Shown here in pieces: positions 7,999 to 16,411 of a stretch of DNA of 53,619 bases. This DNA comes from Myxococcales bacterium (lineage in GTDB: Bacteria > Myxococcota_A > Polyangia > Polyangiales > Polyangiaceae). Numbering within the stretch: position 1 is the stretch's first letter; every line of letters starts with the position of its first letter. The stretch spans positions 1 through 53,619 of the forward strand of contig JAJZQG010000025.1 in assembly GCA_021847645.1 (NCBI GenBank). The letters are read 5' to 3'. A model generated the notes under the pieces. That model was not told the origin of the DNA. It searched no databases and saw only the letters and a list, made by a program, of their open reading frames with translations. Made by a program: the position numbers and the translations under genes.

Positions 7999-10671
7999 AT
8001 GTCCGCACCCCTGTTCGCGTCACCCACGCCGGCGGTCCCCACCGGGACGGAGCCCGAAACGGCTCCGTTTCTCGGCACCGAGAGCCCTGTGTTCCGGCGG
8101 GGCCGGGAGGCTGCCTCCCTGCTCTTGGTCGCCGGCGCGCTGTTCGTCACCCTGGCGCTGGCCTCGTTCCAGGCCGACCCCGCCGTGCCCGAGGTCGTCG
8201 GCGCCGATTGGGTCGGACCGGTGGGCGCAGCCATCGCCCGCTTCCTGGTCGGCTCCATCGGCGTGGTGGCCTGGGCCGTGCCCGTCGAGATGCTGCTCAT
8301 GGCCGTGCCGCTGTTCCGCGATCGGCCCTCCATCGCCACCATCGCGCGCATGGGCGGCGACCTCATCGCGATCTTCGTGCTCGCCGCCCTGGTCCACGTA
8401 TCGCTCAGCGGGACCCTGGTCTTCGGCGCCATGCAGGTCGGCGGCTCGGTGGGCGAGCTGTTCGGCGAGCTGATGCGCTCGCTGTTCTCGACCGTGGGCT
8501 CCTACATCATCGGGCTGACGGTGATCGGGCTGATCCTGATCGCGCGGGCGTCGTTCTCGTTCATCTCGTTCACGCGCCGGGCGGGCGCGACCACCGGCGC
8601 GGTGGCGGGCAAGGCAGCGAACGGAGCGCGCGCGCTTCGGGACGCCTGGTCGCGGGCCAAGGACATCGAGCGCAAGCGTGCCGGGGCTCCGGTGGACTGG
8701 GGCCAGGCGCACATCGACACGAGCGGGGCCGAGCGCGCCATCATTGCGACCCTGGACGACGACGTGGCGCAGGCGTCGCGAGACGCGCTGCAGGCCGCGA
8801 GCCAGGAGGTGGCGCTGGCGCCGCTGGTCGCGCGCGACGATCCGACACCGAGCCCGGCACAGGACGACGGGCTGCGTGTCGTGATGGAATCGGCCGGCGA
8901 GCCGGACGAAAAGCCCGCCAAGGGCCGTCGTGGCAAGGCGCACGCCGCCAAGCCGCAAGAGCAAGCGTCCGAGGCGAGCGCGCTGGCGACGGCGGCCTTG
9001 GACGAGCCGTTGGCGCAGGCGCAGGAGCCGGAAGCGCAGGAGCCGGAGGCGTCCAAGCCACGGCGCAAGGCGGCGGGACCGACCATCGTGGACACCTCGC
9101 AGGCGGCGGTCGTGGAGAAGGTCGAGCAACCTGCGCCTGCGCCTAGCTCGGCCGCGGGCAAGTTCGAGCTTCCGCCGTTCGATCTGCTGGAGCCCGGGGG
9201 CGAAGAGCGGCTGGTGATCGACGAGGAGCTGCAGGCGCATCTGAACGAGAACGCGGCGCAGCTGATCACGACGCTCAACTACTACGGCGTGCGCGGGCAG
9301 ATCCGGGAGATCCAACCGGGACCGACCGTCACCACCTACGAGATGGAGCCCGAAGCAGGCACCAAGGTGTCGAAGATCGCCGGCCTGGCGGACGATCTGG
9401 CGATGAACCTGGGCTGCCAGGTTCGCATCATCGCGCCCATTCCCGGCAAGAAGCGCGTGGGCTTCGAGGTGCCCAACCGTACGCGCAAGACCGTCAACAT
9501 CCGCGAGCTCATCGAGGATCGGCGCTTCCAGGAGATGAAAGCCCCGCTGCCGGTGGTGCTGGGCCGCGACATCGTGGGCGCACCGTTCTACGCGGATCTG
9601 GCGTCGATGCCCCACGTGCTGGTGGCAGGCGCGACCGGCGCCGGCAAGAGCGTGGGCATCAACGTGATGCTCGTGAGCCTGCTGTACCGGCGAACGCCCG
9701 ACGAGCTGCGCCTGCTGATGGTCGACCCGAAGGTGGTCGAGCTGCAGGCCTTCGATCGGATGCCGCACATGCTGCTGCCGGTGGTGACCGACATGCGCCA
9801 AGCGGCCAACGCGCTCAAGTGGGCCGTCGACGAGATGGAACGTCGCTACCAGCTGCTGGCGAACGCGGGCACCAAGAACATCAAGACCTACAACGCGTGG
9901 GTCGAGAAGGTGCACCGGGGCGAGGTGCGCGGCTACGAGCAACCCAAGACCACCGTGACCACGGCGCCCGACGGCTCCCTCGTGGAAATCGGACCGGAGA
10001 AGGAGCCGGTCAAGCTCCCCGAGAAGATGCCGTACATCGTCATCGTCATCGACGAGTTCGCCGACCTGATGATGCAGCAAGGCAAGGACGTGGAGGCGTC
10101 GATCGCCCGGCTGGCGCAGAAGGCGCGCGCGGCGGGCATGCACGTGATCCTGGCGACGCAGCGTCCGAGCGTGGACGTCATCACGGGCATGATCAAGGCG
10201 AACTTCCCGACGCGCATCGCGTTCAAGGTCACGCAGCGCATCGACAGCAGGACGATCCTGGACGAGCAGGGAGCCGAGCATCTGCTGGGACGGGGCGACA
10301 TGCTGGTGAAGATCAACGGGGTCAACGAGACCAAGCGCGTGCAGTGCCCGTTCGTTTCCGAGGAAGAAGTGGAGGCGGTGACGGCGCACATCCGCAGGCA
10401 GGGCGAGCCGACGTACGACGAGAGCATCCTGCGGGCGCATGACGACGATGGTGACAGAGCGCCAGAAGAGGACGCGGAGCAGGATCCGAAGTACGACGAA
10501 GCCGTGCAGATCGTGGCGGAGACACGACGGTGCTCGACGTCATGGCTGCAGCGCAAGCTCGGGATCGGGTACAACCGCGCGGCAAAAATCGTCGAGATGA
10601 TGGAGAAGCGCGGACTCGTGGGCCCGGCGCAGGGCGCCAAGGAACGCGAAGTGTTGATCGAGTCGCTGTGA
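7999..10671 (+). CDS. ftsK: DNA translocase FtsK
   Basis: A hexameric septal DNA pump that coordinates chromosome dimer resolution with division. The 890-residue protein has four N-terminal transmembrane helices (roughly residues 30-180) and an Ala/Glu/Gln-rich linker with a short repeat (AQEPEAQEPEA near 345). The motor domain has Walker A GATGAGKS (about 547-554) and Walker B IVIVIDEFADLMM (about 675-687). A C-terminal winged-helix gamma domain (about 832-890, with SWLQRKLGIGYNRAAKIV) reads KOPS-type sites. The start is uncertain: an in-frame TTG at 7984 follows GGGGCTAGG directly, but ATG at 7999 was preferred. A small gene follows after 12 bases. Confidence 0.97.
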   Translation: MSAPLFASPTPAVPTGTEPETAPFLGTESPVFRRGREAASLLLVAGALFVTLALASFQADPAVPEVVGADWVGPVGAAIARFLVGSIGVVAWAVPVEMLLMAVPLFRDRPSIATIARMGGDLIAIFVLAALVHVSLSGTLVFGAMQVGGSVGELFGELMRSLFSTVGSYIIGLTVIGLILIARASFSFISFTRRAGATTGAVAGKAANGARALRDAWSRAKDIERKRAGAPVDWGQAHIDTSGAERAIIATLDDDVAQASRDALQAASQEVALAPLVARDDPTPSPAQDDGLRVVMESAGEPDEKPAKGRRGKAHAAKPQEQASEASALATAALDEPLAQAQEPEAQEPEASKPRRKAAGPTIVDTSQAAVVEKVEQPAPAPSSAAGKFELPPFDLLEPGGEERLVIDEELQAHLNENAAQLITTLNYYGVRGQIREIQPGPTVTTYEMEPEAGTKVSKIAGLADDLAMNLGCQVRIIAPIPGKKRVGFEVPNRTRKTVNIRELIEDRRFQEMKAPLPVVLGRDIVGAPFYADLASMPHVLVAGATGAGKSVGINVMLVSLLYRRTPDELRLLMVDPKVVELQAFDRMPHMLLPVVTDMRQAANALKWAVDEMERRYQLLANAGTKNIKTYNAWVEKVHRGEVRGYEQPKTTVTTAPDGSLVEIGPEKEPVKLPEKMPYIVIVIDEFADLMMQQGKDVEASIARLAQKARAAGMHVILATQRPSVDVITGMIKANFPTRIAFKVTQRIDSRTILDEQGAEHLLGRGDMLVKINGVNETKRVQCPFVSEEEVEAVTAHIRRQGEPTYDESILRAHDDDGDRAPEEDAEQDPKYDEAVQIVAETRRCSTSWLQRKLGIGYNRAAKIVEMMEKRGLVGPAQGAKEREVLIESL

Positions 10672-10683
10672 GGGGGGGACCGC

Positions 10684-10992
10684 ATGGCCATGATCGGGCT
10701 TGACTTGGAGCCGGGATGGGACAACACAGCAGCCGCCGTGAGGAGTGGTGCTCTGCGAACGCAAGCGAACGCGGGTTGCCCCCCGACAATCCTGTCCGAG
10801 GAAGAGCGGACGTCCCTGATCACGCGGATCGTCGGTGTCCTCCGCGGACAAGATGTTCCTTGTGAGGTGCGCGCCGCCGCGCTGACGCTGGTGGGTTGGC
10901 TCGCGCGACGGCACGCCGCGGAGCAGCCGTGCACGAGCGGCTTGGTCGAAGCTCGCAAGCAATCGATGAAGATCGCGCAAGGTCGCGGTTGA
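10684..10992 (+). CDS. Small hypothetical protein after ftsK
   Basis: A 102-residue soluble-looking protein of unknown function. It starts 12 bases after the ftsK stop behind a G-run (GGGGGGACCGC) that can serve as ribosome binding site. Its stop overlaps a TTG start of the following propeller gene in the arrangement TTGA. The middle (residues 38-75, EEERTSLITRIVGVLRG and on) looks helical. I recognise no family. Its reality is supported by the tight spacing on both sides rather than by homology. Confidence 0.6.
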   Translation: MAMIGLDLEPGWDNTAAAVRSGALRTQANAGCPPTILSEEERTSLITRIVGVLRGQDVPCEVRAAALTLVGWLARRHAAEQPCTSGLVEARKQSMKIAQGRG

Positions 10993-12308
10993 CACGGCGG
11001 GCGCGCGCGGCGAGCGTCTCGGTCGTGCGTTCGGATCGTTCGAAGCTGGCGGCGGCCTCGGTGGCGACGGCCCTGGTGCTGTTGGCCGCCACCGCGCTCA
11101 AGCTGCAAGCGTCCCGTCGCGCCTGGTCGCCCTCGAGAGCGCCTCTTGCGCCCGGCTCGAGCTATGTCGTGCGCGAGGCCCGCACCCGGCAGGCTCGCCC
11201 GGCCGATTCGTCGGCTCCCGTGACGAGCACGCCGCCGCGCATGCTGCACCTGGACCCGGCCCGAACCAACCGCAGCCCGTTCCTTGGGCCTGCCCACCCG
11301 GCCGTCGCCTGGCAGCTGGACGCCGCGGCGCCCATCGAGGCCGCGCCCGTGGTGACCCCCGACGGCGTGATTGTGATCGGTACCCTCGGAGGCGAGCTGC
11401 TCGGCGTCGGCAACGACGGTCGCGAGCAGTTCCACGCCGAGCTGCAGGACCGGATCTACGGCACGGTGCTGGTCACCGATTCGGGGATGTTCGTCGGGTC
11501 GGATGCCGATCGCTTCTTCGGCTTGTCCCATCGCGCAGCACGACGCTGGTCGCTGTCGGTCGACGGCGACGCCGACACGTCGGCCGTGCAAACGTCCTAC
11601 GGGGCGATCGTGTTCGCGGCCGGCAAGGTCGTCTACGCGGTCCGCGCGGATGGCAGCGTGCTGTGGCGGGTCAAGGCCAAGCGAAAGGTCTACTCGTCGC
11701 CGGCCGCCGCACCGGACGGCACGGTGTTCGTCGGCTCGCAGGACGACCGGCTCTACGCCATCGGGCGCGACGGCAAGATCCGGTTCGCCACGACGCTCCA
11801 GGGGGATGTGGACTGCGCGCCATCGGTGGGGGACGACGGCACGGTGTACGTGGGCACGGACGTCGGAACGGTGGTGGCGCTGGATCCGGAGCGCGGTGCG
11901 GTCCGGTGGACGCGAAGCGTAGGCGGGTTCGTGCGGGGATCGCTGACGCTGACGCGACGGCACACGGTGTTGGCGGGCGTCTACGGGCCGGCGCCGCGCG
12001 TGGTGAGCCTGGACGCGGCCACGGGCGAGGAGCTGTGGAGCTTCGGCATCCAGGGGACCGGCGCGCCGGAGTTCGGCGTGCACGGCTCACCGGTCGAGGA
12101 CCGGGACGGCAACCTATACTTCGGAGCGCAGGACGACAGCGTGTACTCGCTGACTTCAGAAGGCGAGCTGCGTTGGAGGATGGGCGTGGGCGGCGATGTG
12201 GACGGGCCGGTGGTGCTCACGGCAGACGGGCAGCTCGTCGCGGTGTCGGACGACGGCAAGATCTACGGCGTGAGCGAGGGTGTGGCCAACGCGGCGACCC
12301 CGCGCTGA
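10989..12308 (+). CDS. PQQ/YVTN-type beta-propeller membrane-anchored protein
   Basis: A 439-residue protein with an N-terminal signal anchor (about residues 20-38, LAAASVATALVLLAATALKL), then a proline-rich linker and repeated blades. The blades have the pattern SSPAAAPDGTVFVGSQDDRL-YAI, recurring about six times between residues 105 and 435, each with a Gly-Thr-Val-(Phe/Tyr)-Val-Gly core. This is the PQQ-like/outer-membrane-assembly propeller type, without evidence that PQQ is bound. The TTG start is favoured because it overlaps the previous stop (TTGA) and has AAGG just upstream; the frame is also open further upstream to 10896. It ends nine bases from a convergent gene. Likely role: periplasmic scaffold; function not known. 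Confidence 0.82.
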   Translation: MTRRARAASVSVVRSDRSKLAAASVATALVLLAATALKLQASRRAWSPSRAPLAPGSSYVVREARTRQARPADSSAPVTSTPPRMLHLDPARTNRSPFLGPAHPAVAWQLDAAAPIEAAPVVTPDGVIVIGTLGGELLGVGNDGREQFHAELQDRIYGTVLVTDSGMFVGSDADRFFGLSHRAARRWSLSVDGDADTSAVQTSYGAIVFAAGKVVYAVRADGSVLWRVKAKRKVYSSPAAAPDGTVFVGSQDDRLYAIGRDGKIRFATTLQGDVDCAPSVGDDGTVYVGTDVGTVVALDPERGAVRWTRSVGGFVRGSLTLTRRHTVLAGVYGPAPRVVSLDAATGEELWSFGIQGTGAPEFGVHGSPVEDRDGNLYFGAQDDSVYSLTSEGELRWRMGVGGDVDGPVVLTADGQLVAVSDDGKIYGVSEGVANAATPR

Positions 12309-12317
12309 GGTGTGTCG

Positions 12318-13046
12318 TCAATACGACGCGGCGGCAGTCGAGTCGGTGTCGGTGTCGTTGGAGATCCGCCAACGAAGCTCCTCGTTACCCTGGGCACCGG
12401 CGAAGCGCAGCCCGAACCACTTGGCCTTGGGCGAGATCGTCGGACGGCCGTCGGCGGTGGCGACGGGAAAGCGGATCCGGAAGGCCTGACGCCAGACGCT
12501 GGTGTAGGGGAAGTAGGTGCGTTCGATGGCGCCGGGGCGACGGATGGAGATGATCTCCTCGGGTGCGGTCTCGTTGCCGACGTCGTCGATGAGCCGGACG
12601 ATCCAGGCGGTGTCGGCGCGTGTCAGGTCGGACCAACGAGCATTGCCGCTGTAGAGGGCGACATAGAACTGATGGCGCTTGCGGGTCTCGTCCAGGGCGG
12701 TGTCGAGCAGGCGTTTTCGTTGGGAGACGGTCAGGCGATAGTCCTGGGCGTAGCGCACGACGTAGGCCCAGCGGAAGTCCCAGGACTCGAAGGTGGCGGT
12801 GACGGTGAGCAGATCGTCGAGCTCGGACAGGGTGATGAGCGAGGCGCTACGAGTCCAGGTGCGAAGCACTTCCTGGTAGTCGGCGGCGACATACTCGCGA
12901 GGGCCCTGTCTGAGGCTGACGGAGGTGGTTGCGCAGGCCGGAGTGGCGAGTCCGGCGAGCACGACGAGGGCAGCGGCGAGACGGCGTGCACGGGTGGGCA
13001 CGGGGGCGAACCGTAGGACACCGATGGGACGCGCGCGATGGTGCAT
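12318..13046 (-). CDS. Hypothetical lipoprotein
   Basis: A 242-residue protein with a type II signal ending in LAGLATPAC, so it is probably lipidated. The mature part is alpha/beta and rich in aromatic residues (SWDFRWAYVVRYAQDYRL, RTYFPYTSVWRQAF). I recognise no family; the segment near residues 190-230 suggests a small beta-sandwich. An in-frame GTG at 13001 would give a shorter signal peptide and is an equally good start. It follows the WYL regulator gene by three bases on the same strand and is therefore probably co-transcribed with it, possibly as its target or partner. Confidence 0.78.
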   Translation of the reverse strand: MHHRARPIGVLRFAPVPTRARRLAAALVVLAGLATPACATTSVSLRQGPREYVAADYQEVLRTWTRSASLITLSELDDLLTVTATFESWDFRWAYVVRYAQDYRLTVSQRKRLLDTALDETRKRHQFYVALYSGNARWSDLTRADTAWIVRLIDDVGNETAPEEIISIRRPGAIERTYFPYTSVWRQAFRIRFPVATADGRPTISPKAKWFGLRFAGAQGNEELRWRISNDTDTDSTAAASY

Positions 13047-13049
13047 TCG

Positions 13050-14018
13050 TTACACCGACTCGAAGTGGCGTTTCTTGACCGCCTTGCGAAGTCTCTTGTC
13101 GCCGATGAGCTCGACGGCACGTCCCATGGAGGCCACCCACCCGGCCGCAGCGTCGAGAGGAACGGGACCGAAGCGGACGTCAACCGAGCCGTCGCGGCGC
13201 ACGACCACGCGCTGCGAGTGATGCCACAGGCGGGATTGGACGACGTTTGCGTATCCGGCGGAGAAGCGCACGTGCACATGGACCGCAGGGGCGTCGGGCA
13301 GGATGCGTCCGGAGAACGGCGCGGCCAACACCGCGGACAGGTCGATCGCAGCCAGGTCGATGGGCGGCTCGGGAACGTCGGACGCATCCAAGGGCGTCAG
13401 GGCGTCGGGAGCATCGTCGACGGTGGCAAGGTCGAAGGTGCGCAAGGCCTCGATGCCTTCGGCTTCCAGCGGCAGGGCGACGAACTGGACACCGTCGATG
13501 CTGTGGAACACGACAGCGACGGGCCAGCAGGCAAGCTCGGCGAGGGACTGGTCGGGTCCTGCGAAGCGCAGCTTGTGGGGACGAAGCGGAGAGGCGGAGC
13601 AGGCCGCGGTCCAGGTCTCGAGAGCGCGCGTCTGGTGCAGGGTGAAGGCGGGGATGCCTCGGCAGGCGAACAGCACGCGCGCGAGGGCTTGGGAGGCGGC
13701 GGGGCGACCGGAGCGGTGGGGCAGCCACGCGTCGGCCAGGGCGGTGGCGAACGAATCGGCGAGCTCGAGGACCGGAGCTTCGGACGGGTCTGGGAGGCCA
13801 ACGGCGTGCACGAGGACGCTGTGACCGCCATCGCGAAAGCGCTCGACGCGGAATCCGAAGATCTCCTCGGAGCGATCGAGGTAGTTGCGCACGGAACGGA
13901 CGGTGCAACCGGCGTGTTCGGCAAGCTGGGAGTGTGTGAACGGCTTGCCCGAGGCCAAGGCCTCCCGCAAGCGGCTGTGGATGGCAGCCGAAACGGCACG
14001 ACCGGTCGTTGCCCGCAT
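13050..14018 (-). CDS. Helix-turn-helix WYL-domain transcriptional regulator
   Basis: A 322-residue regulator. Residues 26-52 (FTHSQLAEHAGCTVRSVRNY) form a DeoR/HTH_11-type winged helix that binds DNA. The middle and C-terminal half form a WYL-type sensor, recognisable by the end of the protein, where a DGSVDVRF strand is followed by GWVASMGRAVELIGDKRLRK, the usual WYL C-terminal extension. WYL proteins often sense nucleic acids or nucleotides and control DNA repair, phage-defence or CRISPR genes. Here the only close partner is the downstream lipoprotein. The frame is open upstream to 14216, but ATG 14018 starts just before the HTH and was preferred. Confidence 0.85.
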   Translation of the reverse strand: MRATTGRAVSAAIHSRLREALASGKPFTHSQLAEHAGCTVRSVRNYLDRSEEIFGFRVERFRDGGHSVLVHAVGLPDPSEAPVLELADSFATALADAWLPHRSGRPAASQALARVLFACRGIPAFTLHQTRALETWTAACSASPLRPHKLRFAGPDQSLAELACWPVAVVFHSIDGVQFVALPLEAEGIEALRTFDLATVDDAPDALTPLDASDVPEPPIDLAAIDLSAVLAAPFSGRILPDAPAVHVHVRFSAGYANVVQSRLWHHSQRVVVRRDGSVDVRFGPVPLDAAAGWVASMGRAVELIGDKRLRKAVKKRHFESV

Positions 14019-14235
14019 GGGGCCATGCTGCAACTCGACGGCGAGGCGCGCAAGAGGCACGTCGACGGGGCGTGAGCGCCGAGCGCGGCGGAGCGCGAGG
14101 GCCAGCCATGATGCCGGCGCTGCCAGGCCGCGCAGAGATCCCGTTGAGCGGAAGGCGTCGGACGCGGATGGAATGGGAGGCCGCGGGTCTCCCGGTCGAG
14201 GAGACGAGCGCGGCAACGAGCAGGGCGGCGGCGGA

Positions 14236-14637
14236 CTAGCGCTTGGAGTACTGGAAGCGCTTGCGGGCGCCGGGCTGGCCGTACTTCTTGCGCTCCTTCT
14301 TGCGCGCGTCGCGGGTCAGGAAGCCGGCGCGCTTGAGGGAGGTTCGACGCTCGGGGTCCTGCTCGATGAGAGCGCGTGCGATGCCGTGGCGCAGAGCTTC
14401 GGCCTGGGCGCTGTGGCCGCCGCCGCAGACGGTGGCGACCACGTCGTAGCTCTCGATGCACTCGAGCAGCTCCAGGGCCTGCCGGCAGATCATGCGCGTG
14501 GACTCGCGCTCGAAGTAGTTGTCGGCGTGGACGCCGTTGACGGTGAACTGGCCGGAGCCGCCGGCGAGCCAGACGCGGGCAACAGCGGTCTTGCGCTTGC
14601 CCGTGGCGTAGATGCGATTGTCGGTCGTGGTGGACAT
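14236..14637 (-). CDS. rpsI: 30S ribosomal protein S9
   Basis: A 133-residue S9 protein with the family N-terminus [16 protein letters not shown], the central [20 protein letters not shown], and the Lys/Arg-rich tail [11 protein letters not shown] that reaches the P-site tRNA. The start is fixed by homology to ATG 14637, 16 bases after the rplM stop. The frame is open further upstream through rplM, but that part is a shadow. The rplM-rpsI pair is the standard operon order in bacteria. Confidence 0.99.
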   Translation of the reverse strand: MSTTTDNRIYATGKRKTAVARVWLAGGSGQFTVNGVHADNYFERESTRMICRQALELLECIESYDVVATVCGGGHSAQAEALRHGIARALIEQDPERRTSLKRAGFLTRDARKKERKKYGQPGARKRFQYSKR

Positions 14638-14653
14638 CGTTGAGCCTGCTCGA

Positions 14654-15100
14654 TCAGAAGGTAAGTGCGAGCGTTGCCGGTTTCTGCGCCGTGTGCGGAT
14701 GCTCGGCGTCCCGGTAGATCTTGAGCTTGGTGAGCATCTGGCGGCCGAGCACGTTCTTGGGGAGCATGCCCTTGACCGCCTTCTCGATCGGGAACTCGGG
14801 CTTGCGTCCGAGCAGCAGCCGATACGACTCAGCGCGGAAGCCGCCCGGAGCGCCGCTGTGCTTGTAGTAGAACTTCTTGTCGAGCTTGCTGCCGGTGAGC
14901 TTGACCTTGGCGGCGTTGACGACGATGACGTAGTCGCCGGTGTCGACATGCGGCGTGAAGGTGGGTTTGTTCTTGCCGCGAAGGATCTTGGCGATTTCGC
15001 TGGCGAGACGGCCGAGCGGCTTGCCGTCGGCGTCGACGACCCACCACTGCCTGGAGGCGAGAGCCTCGGCAGGTTTGGCGGAGAACGTGCGCTGATTCAT
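14654..15100 (-). CDS. rplM: 50S ribosomal protein L13
   Basis: A 148-residue L13 with the family motifs [30 protein letters not shown] and [19 protein letters not shown]. It is of normal length and heads the rplM-rpsI operon. A purine-rich GGAAAGG lies ten bases upstream of the ATG, and a near-consensus sigma-70 promoter is 42-70 bases upstream. No L13 leader hairpin of the kind known in other phyla was evident. Confidence 0.99.
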   Translation of the reverse strand: MNQRTFSAKPAEALASRQWWVVDADGKPLGRLASEIAKILRGKNKPTFTPHVDTGDYVIVVNAAKVKLTGSKLDKKFYYKHSGAPGGFRAESYRLLLGRKPEFPIEKAVKGMLPKNVLGRQMLTKLKIYRDAEHPHTAQKPATLALTF

Positions 15101-15141
15101 GGCGTAGTGCCTTTCCGTAAAATGCTCAAACGGGGTCGCGT

Positions 15142-15170
15142 GTTCTACAGGGACAAGGCCTCGTTGTCAA
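15142..15170 (-). promoter_or_regulatory. Sigma-70 promoter for rplM-rpsI
   Basis: On the minus strand: perfect TTGACA (15170-15165), a 17-base spacer, and TAGAAC (15147-15142). This gives a predicted start site about 35 bases before the rplM ATG. Consensus -35, ideal spacing and position before a ribosomal protein operon make it the best promoter in the window. Confidence 0.75.
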
Positions 15171-15210
15171 GCGGGCATGCGCCTGCTCGCCGGGTCCGAA
15201 GAACGGCAAC

Positions 15211-15223
15211 CCGGGCGACCCGG
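15211..15223 (-). terminator. Weak hairpin after the PEGA-like gene
   Basis: CCGGG, loop CGA, CCCGG: a 5-bp stem flanked by AA and TT that can extend it with a bulge. It lies between the stop of the secreted PEGA-like gene and the rplM promoter, where a terminator is expected. The stem is short, so confidence is low. Confidence 0.25.
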
Positions 15224-15278
15224 TTAGCCGAGCGCCCGCTGCCGGTCAACCTCTTCCCCGCACATCGACGCGGCCTGC

Positions 15279-16004
15279 TCAGAAGGTGCCGCCCAACGAC
15301 ACCCCGCGGTAGGTGGCCCGCGCGTGGTCGGCTTCGCGCGCCTCGGACGTGGGGCCGTCGTCGGTGATGCTCGTGCCGGACAGCAGGAACATCGTGAGCC
15401 CTCCAGCGAAGCCCACACCACCGGCGATGAGCAAGGGAATGGCGACCTGCTGCTTCTTGGAGGTGCCCTGGTCGCTCGCGCCGCTGACCTCGAAGGCCGC
15501 ACCGGCCAGGAGCGCCACCACGCCCACGGCCGTGAGCAGACTGCCGGCGTCACGTAGGCCCTGAGTGCCGCCGTGGACCTGCACGTGCACGGGCAGCTGA
15601 TCGACCCGGAAGACCCGGGTCGCCGTGGGCACGGAGTCACCCTCGGCGATCACGGTGTAGGTGCCCGGCGGCAGCTGGATCGTCACCGGCAAGCGCCCGA
15701 CCTTGACGAACGGGTCGGGGAACGCGGGGCGATCGTCGACCACGCCCTTGGCGACGTAGGCGTAGACCCAGGGCTTGGTGGATTCGATTTGCACGGCAAG
15801 GCCGGGACCGAAGGGCTGGGTATGGGACGGCGCCTGGGACGAGCCGGGTTCGGCGGCAGCGCTCGAGGCTGCGGGCGGCGCGGAGGAGGACGATGGGGAG
15901 GCGGAGCTGGACGGGGGCGCGGTCTGCGCGGGCAGGGCTGGGGCGACGGTGCACAGCGAAGCCGCGAGCGCGAGGGCGACCGGGCGAGCGCGAGCGCCAG
16001 CCAT
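15279..16004 (-). CDS. Secreted PEGA-like protein with C-terminal membrane segments
   Basis: A 241-residue protein. It has a signal peptide (ALALAASLCTVAPALPA), a Ser/Pro/Ala-rich linker (about residues 26-60), and a small beta domain (about 65-145) with VGRLPVTIQLPPGTYTVIAEG, the typical look of PEGA repeats in myxobacterial surface proteins. Two hydrophobic segments follow (about 155-175 and 185-210), then a polar tail. The ATG at 16004 lies two bases after the Nudix gene stop, giving tight coupling. Its role is unknown; PEGA-type modules are usually extracellular. Confidence 0.8.
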   Translation of the reverse strand: MAGARARPVALALAASLCTVAPALPAQTAPPSSSASPSSSSAPPAASSAAAEPGSSQAPSHTQPFGPGLAVQIESTKPWVYAYVAKGVVDDRPAFPDPFVKVGRLPVTIQLPPGTYTVIAEGDSVPTATRVFRVDQLPVHVQVHGGTQGLRDAGSLLTAVGVVALLAGAAFEVSGASDQGTSKKQQVAIPLLIAGGVGFAGGLTMFLLSGTSITDDGPTSEAREADHARATYRGVSLGGTF

Positions 16005-16006
16005 GG

Positions 16007-16411
16007 TCAGCCCAGACCGAGCAGCTTGTTCATGGAGGCCTCGTCGGCCGGCGTGAACGGGTACTGGTCGAACTCGGCGCTGGTGGCCCAGCGGAACGCG
16101 TGAACGTTCTTGGGGGTGGGCTCGCCACGCGTGAGGCGACACTCGTACAAATACAGGTCGACCACGTAGCTTTCGTAGGGATGGGAGACGAACGAGATCA
16201 GCTGGCCGACCGAGATGTCGACACCGAGGCGATGGCGGACCTCTCGAAGCAGGGCGCCGGCATCGGTCTCCCCTTCCTCGACACGGCCGCCGGGGAACTC
16301 CCACATCAGGGGCAGCACGGCGGTCGGGCGCCGCTGCGTGATGAGATAGCGGCCGTTGTTCTCGATGACGGCGGCCACCACGCGGATGGTGCGGATGTTC
16401 TGCGGGTCCAT
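16007..16411 (-). CDS. Nudix-fold protein with degenerate catalytic box
   Basis: A 134-residue MutT-like protein. The Nudix box is at residues 42-64: Gly42, five residues, Glu48, seven residues, then Arg56-Glu57. The following Glu-Glu pair that binds catalytic metal is replaced by His60 and Arg61 (REVRHRLGV). Other parts of the fold are intact (MWEFPGG, AFRWATSAEFDQYPF). The family hydrolyses nucleoside diphosphate derivatives such as 8-oxo-dGTP; this copy may be inactive or use other ligands. ATG 16411 overlaps the last base of the FHA stop (TGATG); a GTG at 16414 is also possible. Translation is likely coupled to the FHA gene. Confidence 0.88.
   Translation of the reverse strand: MDPQNIRTIRVVAAVIENNGRYLITQRRPTAVLPLMWEFPGGRVEEGETDAGALLREVRHRLGVDISVGQLISFVSHPYESYVVDLYLYECRLTRGEPTPKNVHAFRWATSAEFDQYPFTPADEASMNKLLGLG

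Noticed and set aside
8020..10440. Long open frame antisense to ftsK
   Set aside because: It mirrors the ftsK coding strand, is rich in Arg/His/Gln/Asp typical of antisense GC-rich frames, and shows no domain. FtsK motifs on the plus strand are complete.
14638..14949. Upstream extension of rpsI
   Set aside because: It overlaps rplM in another frame and is Ser/Arg/Pro-rich; S9 homology starts at 14637.
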